A model generated the notes under the pieces. That model did not search any database, was not told the origin of the DNA, and was given only the letters and a program-made list of their open reading frames with translations. A stretch of DNA of 64,000 nt from contig DAOULY010000018.1 of the NCBI GenBank assembly GCA_034414595.1, positions 1 through 64,000 on the forward strand, in the 5' to 3' direction. Both the position numbers and the translations under genes were made by a program. How positions within the stretch are numbered: position 1 is the stretch's first letter; each line of letters begins with the position of its first letter. This document shows positions 26,324-35,360 of this stretch, piece after piece. The stretch comes from DAOULY01 sp034414595 (lineage in GTDB: Bacteria > Chloroflexota > Dehalococcoidia > SZUA-161 > JAUWZY01).

Positions 26324-27208
26324 TTAATAGATAAGGACTGCTCCTGCCACTACAGCTACTACTCCGAGGACAACCTTCCAGGTAAACACCTCGACGTTAC
26401 GGTTGAGGGCAAAGCTAAATAATAGGAGAAAAAGCAAGCTGGTACTCATGATCGGCTGTACTATGCTCGCCGGAGTGATGTCCAGCGCCAGGTACCTCAG
26501 TAATTGAGCTACTGAAACAAATACACCATTCAGCAACAAAGCGATGAGAGAGGAGCGGCCAACTTGATTCAGCTGAAGACGCCGCCCCTTGTGAAGCAGG
26601 GAACTTGCTATCACAGCCAAAGCGGCCATATATGAAATGAACGCAGCGACAAATGGGGAGTCTACATCTTGAATGCCTGCTCGTATAAGCACAGTAGACG
26701 CGCCCCAGCAAATACCTGCTCCCAACCCAGCAGCAATGCCTCTTATGAGATTGCCCCTGGTTAGACGCACTTTGCCATCTTCACCACTGATACTGACCAG
26801 AATTACGCCTGCGAGGATCAATACGACACCCCAAATGCCCATCATGGTGAGCGACTCACCCAACACAAGAATCCCACTGACAACAGCAACAACGATACTG
26901 ACCCTTGCCAAGGGTGCAGCTATATTGTTCCCGATAAGGCGCACTGCCGTGTACTCCAAAGCTCTACCCAGCACAAAGGCCGTAACACCAGCTGTGGCGA
27001 GCAATGCGTAACTTTTCAGAGAGATTCTTGCCAGTTCCGCTCTATCTCCAGGGACAAAGGCTAACAAGGAGAACAGGACAACCCCTGTAAAAACGGAATA
27101 TGCCACTGCGCTGAAGGACTCTCCTGTATCGGTCAACCCTCTTCTAAGAGGAATTCGGCTTGCCGCAAAGAAGACTGCCCCAAGCAAGGCAAGCAAAGAA
27201 CCACTCAT
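26324..27208 (-). CDS. EamA/DMT-family transporter
   Basis: 294 residues with about ten hydrophobic segments in two EamA repeats (about 3-140 and 153-292). Typical helix text: AGVILVSISG at the end of repeat 1, GICWGASTVLIRAGI opening repeat 2, and PIMSTSLLFLLLFSFALN near the end. It is an inner-membrane drug/metabolite exporter or importer with unknown substrate. It is a single gene, with no close neighbour on the same strand. Confidence 0.9.
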   Translation of the reverse strand: MSGSLLALLGAVFFAASRIPLRRGLTDTGESFSAVAYSVFTGVVLFSLLAFVPGDRAELARISLKSYALLATAGVTAFVLGRALEYTAVRLIGNNIAAPLARVSIVVAVVSGILVLGESLTMMGIWGVVLILAGVILVSISGEDGKVRLTRGNLIRGIAAGLGAGICWGASTVLIRAGIQDVDSPFVAAFISYMAALAVIASSLLHKGRRLQLNQVGRSSLIALLLNGVFVSVAQLLRYLALDITPASIVQPIMSTSLLFLLLFSFALNRNVEVFTWKVVLGVVAVVAGAVLIY

Positions 27209-27504
27209 ATGTCAGACTCTCCAAGCAACATGGTAATGGGTATTTATCCCCGTGTCTATATTGTCTACAAATTGAAGCCGTGCCCTGAATCCCTTCGTGG
27301 TCGCCTTTTCGGCTTTGAAATCTCAGGTCGGTGAGTTGAATCGCAAGCTGTTGGGTAGAACTCTATATTGGAAGAGTGCGGCCCGTTTTTTGGCCTGTTA
27401 GGGTCTTGATATCTTACTGGCTATCCTGTTACTATCTGCACAGTGTAGCAGTCAGACACGCTATATGTGAGACACAGTCTAACACCGAAAGGAGTGACAG
27501 GACG

Positions 27505-27648
27505 ATGCCCCAAGCCTACTGTGTGAAGTGCAGAAAAAAAGTCGAGATCAGGAACCCAAAACAAGTCGTCTTCAAGAACAAGCGACCTGCCACAAGCGGC
27601 ACATGCCCCTCATGTGGTACAAAGGTATTTAGGATCGGGAAAGCCTGA
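27505..27648 (+). CDS. DUF5679-type small zinc-ribbon protein
   Basis: 47 residues from ATG 27505, preceded by AAAGGAGTGACAGG. Two CxxC pairs, YCVKCRKK and GTCPSCGTKVF, form a zinc ribbon. The whole length matches the DUF5679 family of small proteins common in Chloroflexota and actinobacteria, with the conserved PATSGTCPSCGTKVFRIG end. The function is unknown; nucleic-acid binding is plausible. The roughly 300 bp upstream hold only its leader. Confidence 0.85.
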   Translation: MPQAYCVKCRKKVEIRNPKQVVFKNKRPATSGTCPSCGTKVFRIGKA

Positions 27649-27755
27649 CGTAGATAGTAGGGAAGATAGCGCAATTAAAGTTGGGGCTATTGCCCCAACC
27701 GTACCCAGTCCCATGAAATCCATGTCATGCTGCCCTCAAAGGTGCCATTGTCGCA

Positions 27756-28076
27756 TCATGGACGGGTGATTTTGTCTTCGGGAAGCGCTGGATAGAGCAT
27801 ATCCCCACACTGCGCACAAGTGAGTACACCGTGTTCATATTGGTGGCTTTGCAAGTCTACTCCAGACGCTGAGGCTGTCTTCCTCCGGAGCTTCGAATTC
27901 AACAAACTATCGTACACCCTGTCGCATTTTGGGCAATAGATAGAGGCGGACAGTCCGTGCTGCCTCTCGTCTTTGCCTACCATGACATAGGTCTGGGGTA
28001 ACCGCAGAGCTTGCGGCGGCCCCTCTTGACTGTGTAGAACTCCCACGGGCCACTCGTCTCTCTCTCTTGTAGACAC
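27756..28076 (-). CDS. Possible small zinc-binding protein, unrecognised
   Basis: 106 residues on the minus strand. The C-terminal part has CPKCDRVYD and CAQCGDMLYP, a plausible zinc-ribbon pair about 40 residues apart. The N-terminal 30 residues look poorly conserved, and a start at the inner Met before GKDERQHG is possible. No clear ribosome site is seen. It could be a real small gene or the tail of a decayed one. Confidence 0.35.
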   Translation of the reverse strand: MSTRERDEWPVGVLHSQEGPPQALRLPQTYVMVGKDERQHGLSASIYCPKCDRVYDSLLNSKLRRKTASASGVDLQSHQYEHGVLTCAQCGDMLYPALPEDKITRP

Positions 28077-28465
28077 AAGCCATAAATGGAAGTGTACGGC
28101 TTGTGTCCATTCAGTGCAATCCTTATCGTTTGCATATCAGTTCGTTAGGCGTCAGACAGGCCACGCTACATAGACACCTTTGCGGGGTAGTGTCTAGTGA
28201 GTCAAGGACTTCGCAGCCACAGCGATTGGCACGTGGACAAGCCCTGGTCTCAAATAATGCGTCGTTGCGGAAGTTAGCACTTGGCTGTTTTGTGAGGTTT
28301 TTAGGTAAGGGACAGACATTTCCAGACTATGGCATGTATTGATTAGAGTTCTTTCATGTACAGATAGCAGTTTATTGCTTCTGAAGAAGTTGAGCCGAGT
28401 TGACAAGAAGTCATGCAAATGATAGAGTGGTGTCCCCAGAAGCGCAAGAGAGGAGACATCGCGAA
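28077..28465. other. Intergenic region ahead of ferredoxin/AOR, no gene recognised
   Basis: About 390 bp with only short broken frames. It should contain the promoter for 28466-30670. I see no structured RNA or recognisable operator. Confidence 0.5.
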
Positions 28466-28693
28466 ATGGTGAAAACTAACATCACCTCAAATCCTCAAGA
28501 ATGCAAGGAGTGCTTGATTTGTCAACTACGTTGCTCACTCGCATATACAGGGGCCTTCAATCCAGAGAAGGCCAGGATCAAAATAGACCCTCTCAAGGAG
28601 ATAAGCTTCACTGACGATTGCATAGAGGACTGCCTTCTTTGTGCAAGATATTGTCCCTTCGGGGCACTGGAGATAGTCCGACAGCATGCTTAG
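28466..28693 (+). CDS. 4Fe-4S ferredoxin-like protein, AOR partner
   Basis: 75 residues from ATG 28466. Two cysteine clusters are visible: CKECLICQLRC near the N-terminus and CIEDCLLCARYCPFGAL near the C-terminus, matching a two-cluster ferredoxin-type fold with a slightly irregular first site. It lies 9 bp ahead of the AOR gene, and ferredoxin-like subunits are known electron carriers for AOR enzymes. An upstream in-frame extension to 28400 lacks similarity. Confidence 0.85.
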   Translation: MVKTNITSNPQECKECLICQLRCSLAYTGAFNPEKARIKIDPLKEISFTDDCIEDCLLCARYCPFGALEIVRQHA

Positions 28694-28702
28694 GAAGGAG
28701 AA

Positions 28703-30670
28703 ATGCTGGTGGAATACTGCGGATTTGCCGGCAGAATTCTCTATGTAGACCTGACTACTGGTAGCATCAGAAAGGAGCCCCTTGAACCCGAGCTTGCCAG
28801 AGGGTTTCTTGGTGGCTGCGGCATCGATAGCAGGTTGCTTTACGACTTTCTGGCACCTGGCACAGACCCACTTTCACCCGAGAACCCCATTATCATCGGG
28901 GCAGGGCTCCTAGTCGGCACTCTTGCTCCATCGGCCGCCAAGATCAGTTTCACGGCAAAACGCGCCAACTACGCTAGTGCTACTAAGGAAAACAAACACG
29001 TCGTCCGCACAGGGATGGCAGGCACCGCCAAGTTTGGCTTCATGCTTAAAAATGCGGGCTATGACCACATCGTTATCACAGGACGAGCCGAGAGCCCGGT
29101 TTTCTTGAAGATCGTCAATGACGATGTGGAAATTTGTGGCGCAACAGACCTATGGGGGAAAATGGACACTCATGAGACCACTGAGGAGTTGGTCAGACGG
29201 TACGGAAGATGTGGGGTATATGCCATTGGTAGAGCTGGCGAGAATCTGGTAAGGTTTGCCATAGGTTTGCTTGATGGCAAGAACAGTCTGGGCAAATGCG
29301 GTGGTGCCACGGTATTGGGCTCCAAGAATCTAAAAGCCATTGTTGTGTACGGCGACAAAGGAATAAAGGTTTCAGATTCGAAGAGATTCATGGCGGCATA
29401 TGACAAGTCGTACAAAGACATGACAGAAAATCCGGCATTCGGAGATGTCGCTCGCTACGGGCTGAACGCTGTTGGTCCCACGGCATTTGTTGCTGGCCGT
29501 GATTGGCGCTCCTCCTATGGCAAATTCTGGCCATTTACTGATGAAATATGGGTTGCCAATCTATCTTGCATCTCTTGTCTTTTCCCCTGCCGGGCCTATA
29601 TGGAGATAAAGGACGGTCAATTCGCTGGCATGAGGCCGTCAACGCGCTACTTTGCCAGACCCAGCCGTACCCATCCCCTGCCCGAAGATTGCGAGCAGCT
29701 TGACCTCGGACCAAGGCTGAAATTGGAGGATGTACTTACCAGGCTGGGGCTCGATCTTCAACACGCAGAGCACATCCTGGAATTCCTTGGCACGCTCTAC
29801 GAACAAGGAAAAATAACAAAAGAGGACACCGATGGTTTGATGCTGTCACCACATCATTATTGGACGCCGGATCTCTCTACCTCGATTCAGTTGCTTGAGA
29901 GAATAGCCAACAGAGAAGGGGACTTTGCCAGATGTCTTGGTGAGGGGTGGTATCCTATCTCGGAAAAGTTCGGAGTGGATCCCTTTGCAGAGATAAGCAT
30001 AGGCAAGGGCACTTCCACTATAGTGGATGCCCGAATGCATAATATATCCCCAACGTCATTTCCGGTAATCGTTGATCCTCAGACCCAGCACATGCATTTT
30101 TGCACCTACTTTTCAGGTGTACCACTTGACGTAATCAAAGCACGCTGTGCGGCCATAGGCATGTCCAAAGAGGAAATCAATGGGGCTTTTATTCCTGAAG
30201 GTCTCAATACCGGTAGAGTCGCTAAGCACGTTGAAGACTTTCATAATGTTCTTAACTCACTTGGTGTATGCTCTATTACTGCCCAACTCCACGGTAGCTA
30301 TGACCTCAAGCTCCTTGCCGAATACTACTCTGCTGCAACCGGCTTTGAGGTAAGTCCCGAGGAATTGAAAAGGCTCGGCGAAAAGATTTGCAACTTGCAG
30401 AGACTGCTGAACGCAAGAGAAGGATTTAGCAGAAAAGATGACGTAGTCCCATTATGGTGGAAGGCGACAGAGATCCCTTATCCCGATGGGACTGGGACCC
30501 CCAGAATGCTGAGTGATTATTCGGGGAGAGTTGTTACTGGGGATGGACTTGAGAAGATGCTCGACGATTACTATAACGAAAGAGGGTGGGGTACCCATAA
30601 CGGCATACCCACTAAAGAAAAACTCATCGAGTTGGGATTAGAGGATCTTGCACAGGTTCCACTACCTTAG
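28703..30670 (+). CDS. Aldehyde:ferredoxin oxidoreductase family protein (tungsten/molybdopterin)
   Basis: 655 residues. The N-terminal AOR domain (about 1-210) begins GFAGRILYVDLTTGSIRKEPL. The [4Fe-4S] site is CISCLFPC (CxxCxxxC) near residue 290, with a late cysteine in LNSLGVCSIT. Family members oxidise aldehydes to acids, or run the reverse with reduced ferredoxin, at a tungstopterin. Subfamilies act on benzoyl-CoA, formaldehyde or glyceraldehyde-3-phosphate, and the substrate here is not clear. It is coupled to the small ferredoxin (9 bp apart). GGAAGGAGAA precedes ATG 28703. A weak hairpin (30671-30714) follows the stop. Confidence 0.9.
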   Translation: MLVEYCGFAGRILYVDLTTGSIRKEPLEPELARGFLGGCGIDSRLLYDFLAPGTDPLSPENPIIIGAGLLVGTLAPSAAKISFTAKRANYASATKENKHVVRTGMAGTAKFGFMLKNAGYDHIVITGRAESPVFLKIVNDDVEICGATDLWGKMDTHETTEELVRRYGRCGVYAIGRAGENLVRFAIGLLDGKNSLGKCGGATVLGSKNLKAIVVYGDKGIKVSDSKRFMAAYDKSYKDMTENPAFGDVARYGLNAVGPTAFVAGRDWRSSYGKFWPFTDEIWVANLSCISCLFPCRAYMEIKDGQFAGMRPSTRYFARPSRTHPLPEDCEQLDLGPRLKLEDVLTRLGLDLQHAEHILEFLGTLYEQGKITKEDTDGLMLSPHHYWTPDLSTSIQLLERIANREGDFARCLGEGWYPISEKFGVDPFAEISIGKGTSTIVDARMHNISPTSFPVIVDPQTQHMHFCTYFSGVPLDVIKARCAAIGMSKEEINGAFIPEGLNTGRVAKHVEDFHNVLNSLGVCSITAQLHGSYDLKLLAEYYSAATGFEVSPEELKRLGEKICNLQRLLNAREGFSRKDDVVPLWWKATEIPYPDGTGTPRMLSDYSGRVVTGDGLEKMLDDYYNERGWGTHNGIPTKEKLIELGLEDLAQVPLP

Positions 30671-30714
30671 GAGGCGGCAAGTGTGGCTTCTGACATAGCG
30701 AATCCTGCCGCCTC
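30671..30714. terminator. Weak hairpin between convergent genes
   Basis: GAGGCGGCA pairs with TGCCGCCTC across a 26-nt loop, just after the AOR stop and 64 bp before the end of the convergent gene. There is no T-tract. It may serve both directions. Confidence 0.35.
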
Positions 30715-30777
30715 TCTAAGCTCTAAGGAGCTATAGTACAGAACCTGCTTTGTCTTGTCTCTTTGGTCTATCTTTCA

Positions 30778-32421
30778 CTACTCGAGGACATAGACCCTGA
30801 GCAGATTACCGTCCACTCTTATCCTATCCCCACTCTTAACCTTGGCAGTTGCCTCCATGGTTCCAACCACAGCGGGGATTCCATACTCCCGAGCAACAAT
30901 TGTAGTGTGGCACAGACCACCGCCGAAATCAGTTACCACCGCTTTAGTTACGCCGAACGCAGGCGTCCAAGGGGCAGCAGTGAACGGCGTTATCAAGATC
31001 TCACCAGGCTGGAGCTGGTCTATATCGTTGAATGTCATTATCACACGAGCGATGCCCTCGACCTCTCCGGGAGCGCCAGCGGCACCAACTAAGGTAGCGC
31101 CTACCTCCTCAGGTGTGGCAATTGGTACACCCATAGCAATACTGATTGCAGGGCATGCCGCTATTTGCTCCGCAATTTTGGTCGGGTCACCGAGGATCGG
31201 CGGTAACTCCGTATTCAGATTCCTTTCCCACTCCTCCTTGCGCTTTTTGACGATGGGGCGCAGATCCAGTCCTTTTGCCAGCGGAAGCGCATATATGATT
31301 TCGTGGTGAAGGAGGAAAAACACATCTTCTGGGTCATCCATAATCCTTGCTCTGACGAACCTCCTCCCCAATTCCACAACGGCCCGTCTTAGTAAGTAGA
31401 ACGCATAGTGCTCAATCCACTCGATGTGATCTTCACTCCAATAGTGAGCAGCTTGAGCGCACCTCATCAATTTCTCAAACCAATCCCTTTGCTCTTCTGG
31501 GATCATGGCCAGGACTTCCTTCTCAGTTTTCTCCCTTTCCGCAACCAGCGACTCCCGCACCATGTCTGGAGCATGAACTCCACCGGCAGCCATCAACCGC
31601 CTGATGTCGGGTATAGCCAAGCTCGGCTTTTCAATCCAGGTGATAGTGAAATCTTGCACCCGCGGTGGCCTCATACCCCAGACTTTCAAATAGTCATGGA
31701 ATTGAGTGAGCCATTGTCTTCCGGTCTTGCTTTCCTCCAGCTTGGCAAGCAGTTCCTCGGGCTCCAGAGTATCGAAAAGTCCTTTAAGTTCTAACTCCAG
31801 AGCACGGCTGGCAAGCTCGGCTAACGCTTTGTTTGACCGAAGTAGCGTGCTGTCAAAGCCAGACATCAGCTTGGCGAATTTAACATCAGATGGAGTGATA
31901 CCAGTTAAATCCTTGCACAAAATTTGAAAGAGGGCCGCTCCTTGGTCGAGAACCCGCTCGCTAGTGTGGTGTATTTGGTGCACCCTTCTTTGCATGTCCC
32001 AGCAATCACAGAAGTGATCAGCAAGCTCGTAGTCGGTTGCCTTCTCAACATCGAACGAGAAGAGGGGATCATATATTTGCTTCAGCCGCGGTTTGAAGCT
32101 CTCATAGTACCCAAATGGGTCCTCTAAGACTGGGGCCAGCCTCTCCCTCCACAGCGGCTCCCGAGCTTTCCGCTCCTCCTCAGTTGTCGGAATTACTCTG
32201 ACATAGAAATGACCATTAGCCAGTAAGAAGTCCCAGCCCCACTGCGTGGGGAACATTCCGATATCAGCCGAAGCTAGCACCCCAAAACGGGAGGCCATTC
32301 CAAGCCACAGCTCGGCATAGAGTGGTCGATATATAGGCGTGGCCCATTGTGCGCCAGAAAGATACGTATATTGTCCGTGCTTCTTTTCATCGTAGTCATA
32401 GATGTCCAGACCGTATGGCAT
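30778..32421 (-). CDS. PEP-synthase-like protein with phosphohistidine (swivelling) domain
   Basis: 547 residues. The C-terminal about 100 residues are the PEP-utilising mobile domain with the phospho-acceptor His in GGGLCHTTIVAREYGIPAVVGT. The N-terminal about 430 residues are a helical region shared with the paralog at 43257-44906 (for example GFDSTLLRSNKAL against GFDNTLFQTNKEM). There is no ATP-grasp domain and no PEP/pyruvate TIM barrel. The plan resembles subunit 1 of phenylphosphate synthase, which needs a separate ATP-binding subunit. No such partner lies beside this copy, so it may share the one at 44936 or do something else. AGGAGGAA precedes ATG 32421. Confidence 0.8.
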   Translation of the reverse strand: MPYGLDIYDYDEKKHGQYTYLSGAQWATPIYRPLYAELWLGMASRFGVLASADIGMFPTQWGWDFLLANGHFYVRVIPTTEEERKAREPLWRERLAPVLEDPFGYYESFKPRLKQIYDPLFSFDVEKATDYELADHFCDCWDMQRRVHQIHHTSERVLDQGAALFQILCKDLTGITPSDVKFAKLMSGFDSTLLRSNKALAELASRALELELKGLFDTLEPEELLAKLEESKTGRQWLTQFHDYLKVWGMRPPRVQDFTITWIEKPSLAIPDIRRLMAAGGVHAPDMVRESLVAEREKTEKEVLAMIPEEQRDWFEKLMRCAQAAHYWSEDHIEWIEHYAFYLLRRAVVELGRRFVRARIMDDPEDVFFLLHHEIIYALPLAKGLDLRPIVKKRKEEWERNLNTELPPILGDPTKIAEQIAACPAISIAMGVPIATPEEVGATLVGAAGAPGEVEGIARVIMTFNDIDQLQPGEILITPFTAAPWTPAFGVTKAVVTDFGGGLCHTTIVAREYGIPAVVGTMEATAKVKSGDRIRVDGNLLRVYVLE

Positions 32422-32519
32422 TTCCTCCTCCTTTTTTAATTTTCTATCCTGCTGCTTCTGCCGTTACCCCACTCGATTCTCACCTCCCTATGATCCGGAC
32501 TTAGGCTTGGTTAACGCTG

Positions 32520-32547
32520 ATTATACATATTCGAGTAATGTTGTCAA
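32520..32547 (-). promoter_or_regulatory. Sigma70-type promoter of the 30778-32421 gene
   Basis: On the minus strand TTGACA (32542-32547), 16-bp spacer, TATAAT (32520-32525). The leader to the ATG is about 90 nt. No riboswitch is recognised in it. Confidence 0.8.
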
Positions 32548-32639
32548 TAGCTCCGGGTTCTTCCCTCAGCAGGTGGAACGGGAGCATAAAAGCCCGTTTG
32601 ATGAGGGGAAGATGGGAACATCATAGGGTGGAGGCACGG

Positions 32640-33122
32640 CTAAACTAGATGGGTTATGATTGAAGGAGGTTTCTTGCGCAACACAAACTCTACTCCGGCT
32701 TCCTTAAATAGCTCTCTGAAGGTGTCATCAGCATACTTACCAAATGTTACAAATCGCTTTATCTTAGCATTGACCAGCATCTTCGCACAGAGTATGCATG
32801 GCGTATGGGTGACATAAATTGTTGCGCCCTCCAAGCTGACCCCATGTAGGGTCGCTTGTACGATTACATTTTGTTCTGCATGAATGGCACGGCATATCTC
32901 ATGCCTTGTCCCAGATGGCACAGCCATCTCATCTCTTAGACAGCCGAGCTCAAGGCAGTCTTTAAGTCCGGAGGCAGCACCGTTGTAGCCGGTAGCCAAG
33001 ATGTGTTTGCCCCGCACTGCCACAGCTCCCACATGGTGTCGGCGACACGTTGAGCGTTCTGCCACCACAGAGGCTATCTTCAAAAAATATTCATCAATAT
33101 CTGGCCTAGCTATTTTCTTCAT
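32640..33122 (-). CDS. dCMP/cytidine deaminase-like zinc enzyme (ComEB type)
   Basis: 160 residues. Zinc site: HAEQNVIVQA (HAE) and PCILCAKM (PCxxC), with HHVGAVAVRGKHILATGYNGA upstream, all typical of deoxycytidylate deaminase. It would turn dCMP to dUMP for dTTP synthesis. The start overlaps the preceding P-loop gene by 4 bp (ATGA), so the two are translationally coupled and may both serve nucleotide metabolism. Confidence 0.9.
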   Translation of the reverse strand: MKKIARPDIDEYFLKIASVVAERSTCRRHHVGAVAVRGKHILATGYNGAASGLKDCLELGCLRDEMAVPSGTRHEICRAIHAEQNVIVQATLHGVSLEGATIYVTHTPCILCAKMLVNAKIKRFVTFGKYADDTFRELFKEAGVEFVLRKKPPSIITHLV

Positions 33123-33661
33123 TTCAAGCCAGCAATAATTCTTCCTGTTTCCCTTTCCAAGTCTTCTAAGGAGGACTCGTTCGTGATGGTAAAATCTGCC
33201 ATTGCAATTGGCCCACCCTTGTTGGTGTCTTCTATCTCCGCAATATCTCGGCTGACTGCCTCGTCCGCTGTCAGGGGACGGATTGGTCTTTTTGCCAACC
33301 TCTCATATCTTGTCTTAGGGGATGCCCAAACTGCAACTACAACGAAGCGGTCGCCGTAGTTGCCCTTCAACAGAGTGTATTCTTCCCAGGAATAGAGACC
33401 ATCCACTACGACATCAATCGATTTCAGCAGGTGGTCAATCCCAGACAGGCTTAGCTTCGCATACGCTGACATCCCATGCGCCTTTCTCAATTGTTGCCTG
33501 ACGTACCGTTCGTTCTCCTCGTTTAGTTGCAGACCTCTTTCCTTAATTTCTCTGTCTGTAATATCCCCGAACCTTACTTTCGCAAAACCATTATTCTCGA
33601 ATATCTTAGCTACCTCTGATTTGCCTGAACCCGCCATGCCAACAATTGACACTACTTTCAT
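33119..33661 (-). CDS. P-loop nucleotide kinase-like protein (dephospho-CoA kinase/AAA-like)
   Basis: 180 residues from ATG 33661 (a longer frame from 33685 adds 8 residues). Walker A is GMAGSGKSEVAK at the N-terminus. FGDITDREIKERG and VDGLYSWEEY follow, with a lid-like KRPIRPL region. It resembles archaeal-type dephospho-CoA-kinase-like or adenylate-kinase-like proteins. The substrate is unknown. It is coupled to the deaminase downstream, so a nucleotide kinase role is plausible. Confidence 0.75.
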   Translation of the reverse strand: MKVVSIVGMAGSGKSEVAKIFENNGFAKVRFGDITDREIKERGLQLNEENERYVRQQLRKAHGMSAYAKLSLSGIDHLLKSIDVVVDGLYSWEEYTLLKGNYGDRFVVVAVWASPKTRYERLAKRPIRPLTADEAVSRDIAEIEDTNKGGPIAMADFTITNESSLEDLERETGRIIAGLK

Positions 33662-34126
33662 CACTAGTTCATCTCTAAAAGGCATCCAACAATAGGCAAG
33701 GATCTCGGTGTAGTCTTCTCTTTTGTTTGAATTTTATCTTGGAAATGCGTAGTAAGCAAGACTGTGCATCGCCACAAATTCATTGTTTTTATGAATGTCA
33801 AGCTACAACCGTTATTCTATGAGATTCTAAGATTCTGCTCACGAACACCCGCATTATTATAATAAAATCCACGTACTGGTATTGCAACACTTCATTCATG
33901 CGTGATACTGTCACTCTATGTTATTATAATATCTGAGAGTTGGGTTGGTCAGCTAAGCTGAGCTTTATCTCGAAGGGCGGCGATAAGGAGTCGATCCGGC
34001 ATAATCGAGGCAATGACATCATCACCAAGTACTTCTTCCCAGCGATCCAAGAGACCCCAGGTGCTGTCCAAACTTGGCAGATTCCCGTCTATTCAAACAC
34101 AGTCCTGGCGAGGGAGGTGGCGGAAA

Positions 34127-34203
34127 TGGCTAAGACCATGGTCGTCGTCGGTACTTTGGATGCCAAATGGGAAGAGATCGGGAATATTAATGAGTTGACA
34201 TAA
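34127..34203 (+). pseudogene. 5' relic of a second Tm-1-like (UPF0261) gene
   Basis: The segment encodes MAKTMVVVGTLDAKWEE and GNINEL, matching the first about 24 residues of the intact gene at 329-1549 (MAKTIVIVGTLDTKGEE). It then stops at TAA 34201-34203. DNA similarity continues a few bases past the stop (AAAGAAAGGGGACA against GAAAGAAGGGGACA), ending where the SDR gene begins. The conserved Gly of the family motif is Trp here. The rest of the gene has been lost, and its translation start region now sits ahead of the SDR. Confidence 0.75.
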
Positions 34204-34220
34204 AGAAAGGGGACAACGGC

Positions 34221-35012
34221 ATGACGGTATTCGATAGCTTTAGGCTGGATGGGCAGGTGGCCTTGGTCACCGGGGCCAGCACTGGTATGGGAGTAGCCAT
34301 GGCTGAGGCAATGGCTGAGGCTGGTGCCGATGTTGCCTGCGTTGCGAGAAGGGAATCCCTGCTGGAACAGGTGGCAGGGAAGCTTCGCCAGCTGGGGCGT
34401 CGCGCCATAGCTGTTAAGGCCGATATCGCCAAGGAGGACGAAGTAATAGCCATGGTACAGCGGACTGTGGCTGAGTTGGGCCGGCTCGACATCCTCATCG
34501 CAAATGCTGGGGGAACCCTCGAAGAGGGATCATTGACAGAATTGACCTTAGACCAGTGGCAATTCAATATCGATACTGACCTTACCGGCACCTTTTTCTG
34601 CGTCAGGGAGTCAGCTAAAGTTATGATCCCGCAGAAGCATGGGAAGATCGTTCTTGTCTCCTCGATTCGGGGAATACGTGGAGATACACAAGGGAAGAAA
34701 ATCGCCTATACCGCGGCCAAGGGTGGTGTGGTCAGCCTGACCAGAGTGCTGGCCGTTCATCTGGCCCCTCATGGGATTCAAGTCAATAACATAGCCCCAG
34801 GGACCTTCCGAACGCCGATGGTGGCCAAAGGCGCCTTGATGGTGGACTCCCCTTCCGAAGAAGTGATGGCGCCATATACCAAGGACTGCCCGATGCACCG
34901 GATCGCGGAACCAGAGGAAATCAAGGGGCTAACCCTCTTTTTAGCCTCATCTGCCTCGGACTTCGTTACGGGGCAGATTATCGCCATTGATGGCGGGCGG
35001 GCTGCTTGGTAG
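34221..35012 (+). CDS. Short-chain dehydrogenase/reductase (SDR)
   Basis: 263 residues. The NAD(P)-binding motif is TGASTGMG, with NAG in ILIANAGG. The catalytic Ser is in VSSIRG and the Tyr/Lys pair in YTAAKGGV. The C-terminal DGGRAAW end is typical of FabG-like SDRs. AAAGGGGACAACGGC precedes ATG 34221, a ribosome region shared with the UPF0261 relic just upstream. No operon partner is seen. The substrate is unknown. Confidence 0.9.
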   Translation: MTVFDSFRLDGQVALVTGASTGMGVAMAEAMAEAGADVACVARRESLLEQVAGKLRQLGRRAIAVKADIAKEDEVIAMVQRTVAELGRLDILIANAGGTLEEGSLTELTLDQWQFNIDTDLTGTFFCVRESAKVMIPQKHGKIVLVSSIRGIRGDTQGKKIAYTAAKGGVVSLTRVLAVHLAPHGIQVNNIAPGTFRTPMVAKGALMVDSPSEEVMAPYTKDCPMHRIAEPEEIKGLTLFLASSASDFVTGQIIAIDGGRAAW

Positions 35013-35112
35013 ACCCCGCTAAATCAGCTTTCTTCCCTGATATTGGCTCCGACTTGCTAACCTTAAGTCATCGTACTTAGGCCTGGTCGTAGACCTACTC
35101 CGCCGGCTCGTC

Positions 35113-35150
35113 ATTTTGGTGAGCCCTGTCTTCTCTGCATCACCCAAAAT
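35113..35150. terminator. Hairpin downstream of the SDR gene
   Basis: ATTTTGGTGA pairs with TCACCCAAAAT (one bulge) around a 17-nt loop. It is A/T-rich at the base, so it could end transcription in either direction. The remainder of 35013-35262 shows nothing recognisable. Confidence 0.45.
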
Positions 35151-35262
35151 AGCTATCCCAAGTTAGCTGTTTGCTGTCACTCTGAAATCATACTCCTGTG
35201 TGATGGTCAGTTCCAATTCAAGGTCGTATATTTGGAGAGTAGGGATTGACCGAAAGGACAAG

Positions 35263-35337
35263 ATGAGAGTTCAAGTTGTTTCAGCTTTAGAGCGGGCCGA
35301 TTCTGATGTACTTTGTGCTACAGATGGTGCTGAGTAG
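35263..35337 (+). pseudogene. N-terminal relic of a response regulator
   Basis: A 24-codon frame reads MRVQVVSALERADSDVL and then CATDGAE before TAG. It matches residues near 13-37 of the response regulator at 61911 (VVSALQQAGFDVL, AEDGAQ). The active-site acidic residues and everything after are gone. It lies 23 bp before the secreted NAYP protein at 35361, the same order as regulator 61911 and NAYP 62604. So the locus once had an intact regulator-NAYP pair. Confidence 0.6.
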
Positions 35338-35360
35338 TTGAGCATGTGAGTGGATGAGAG

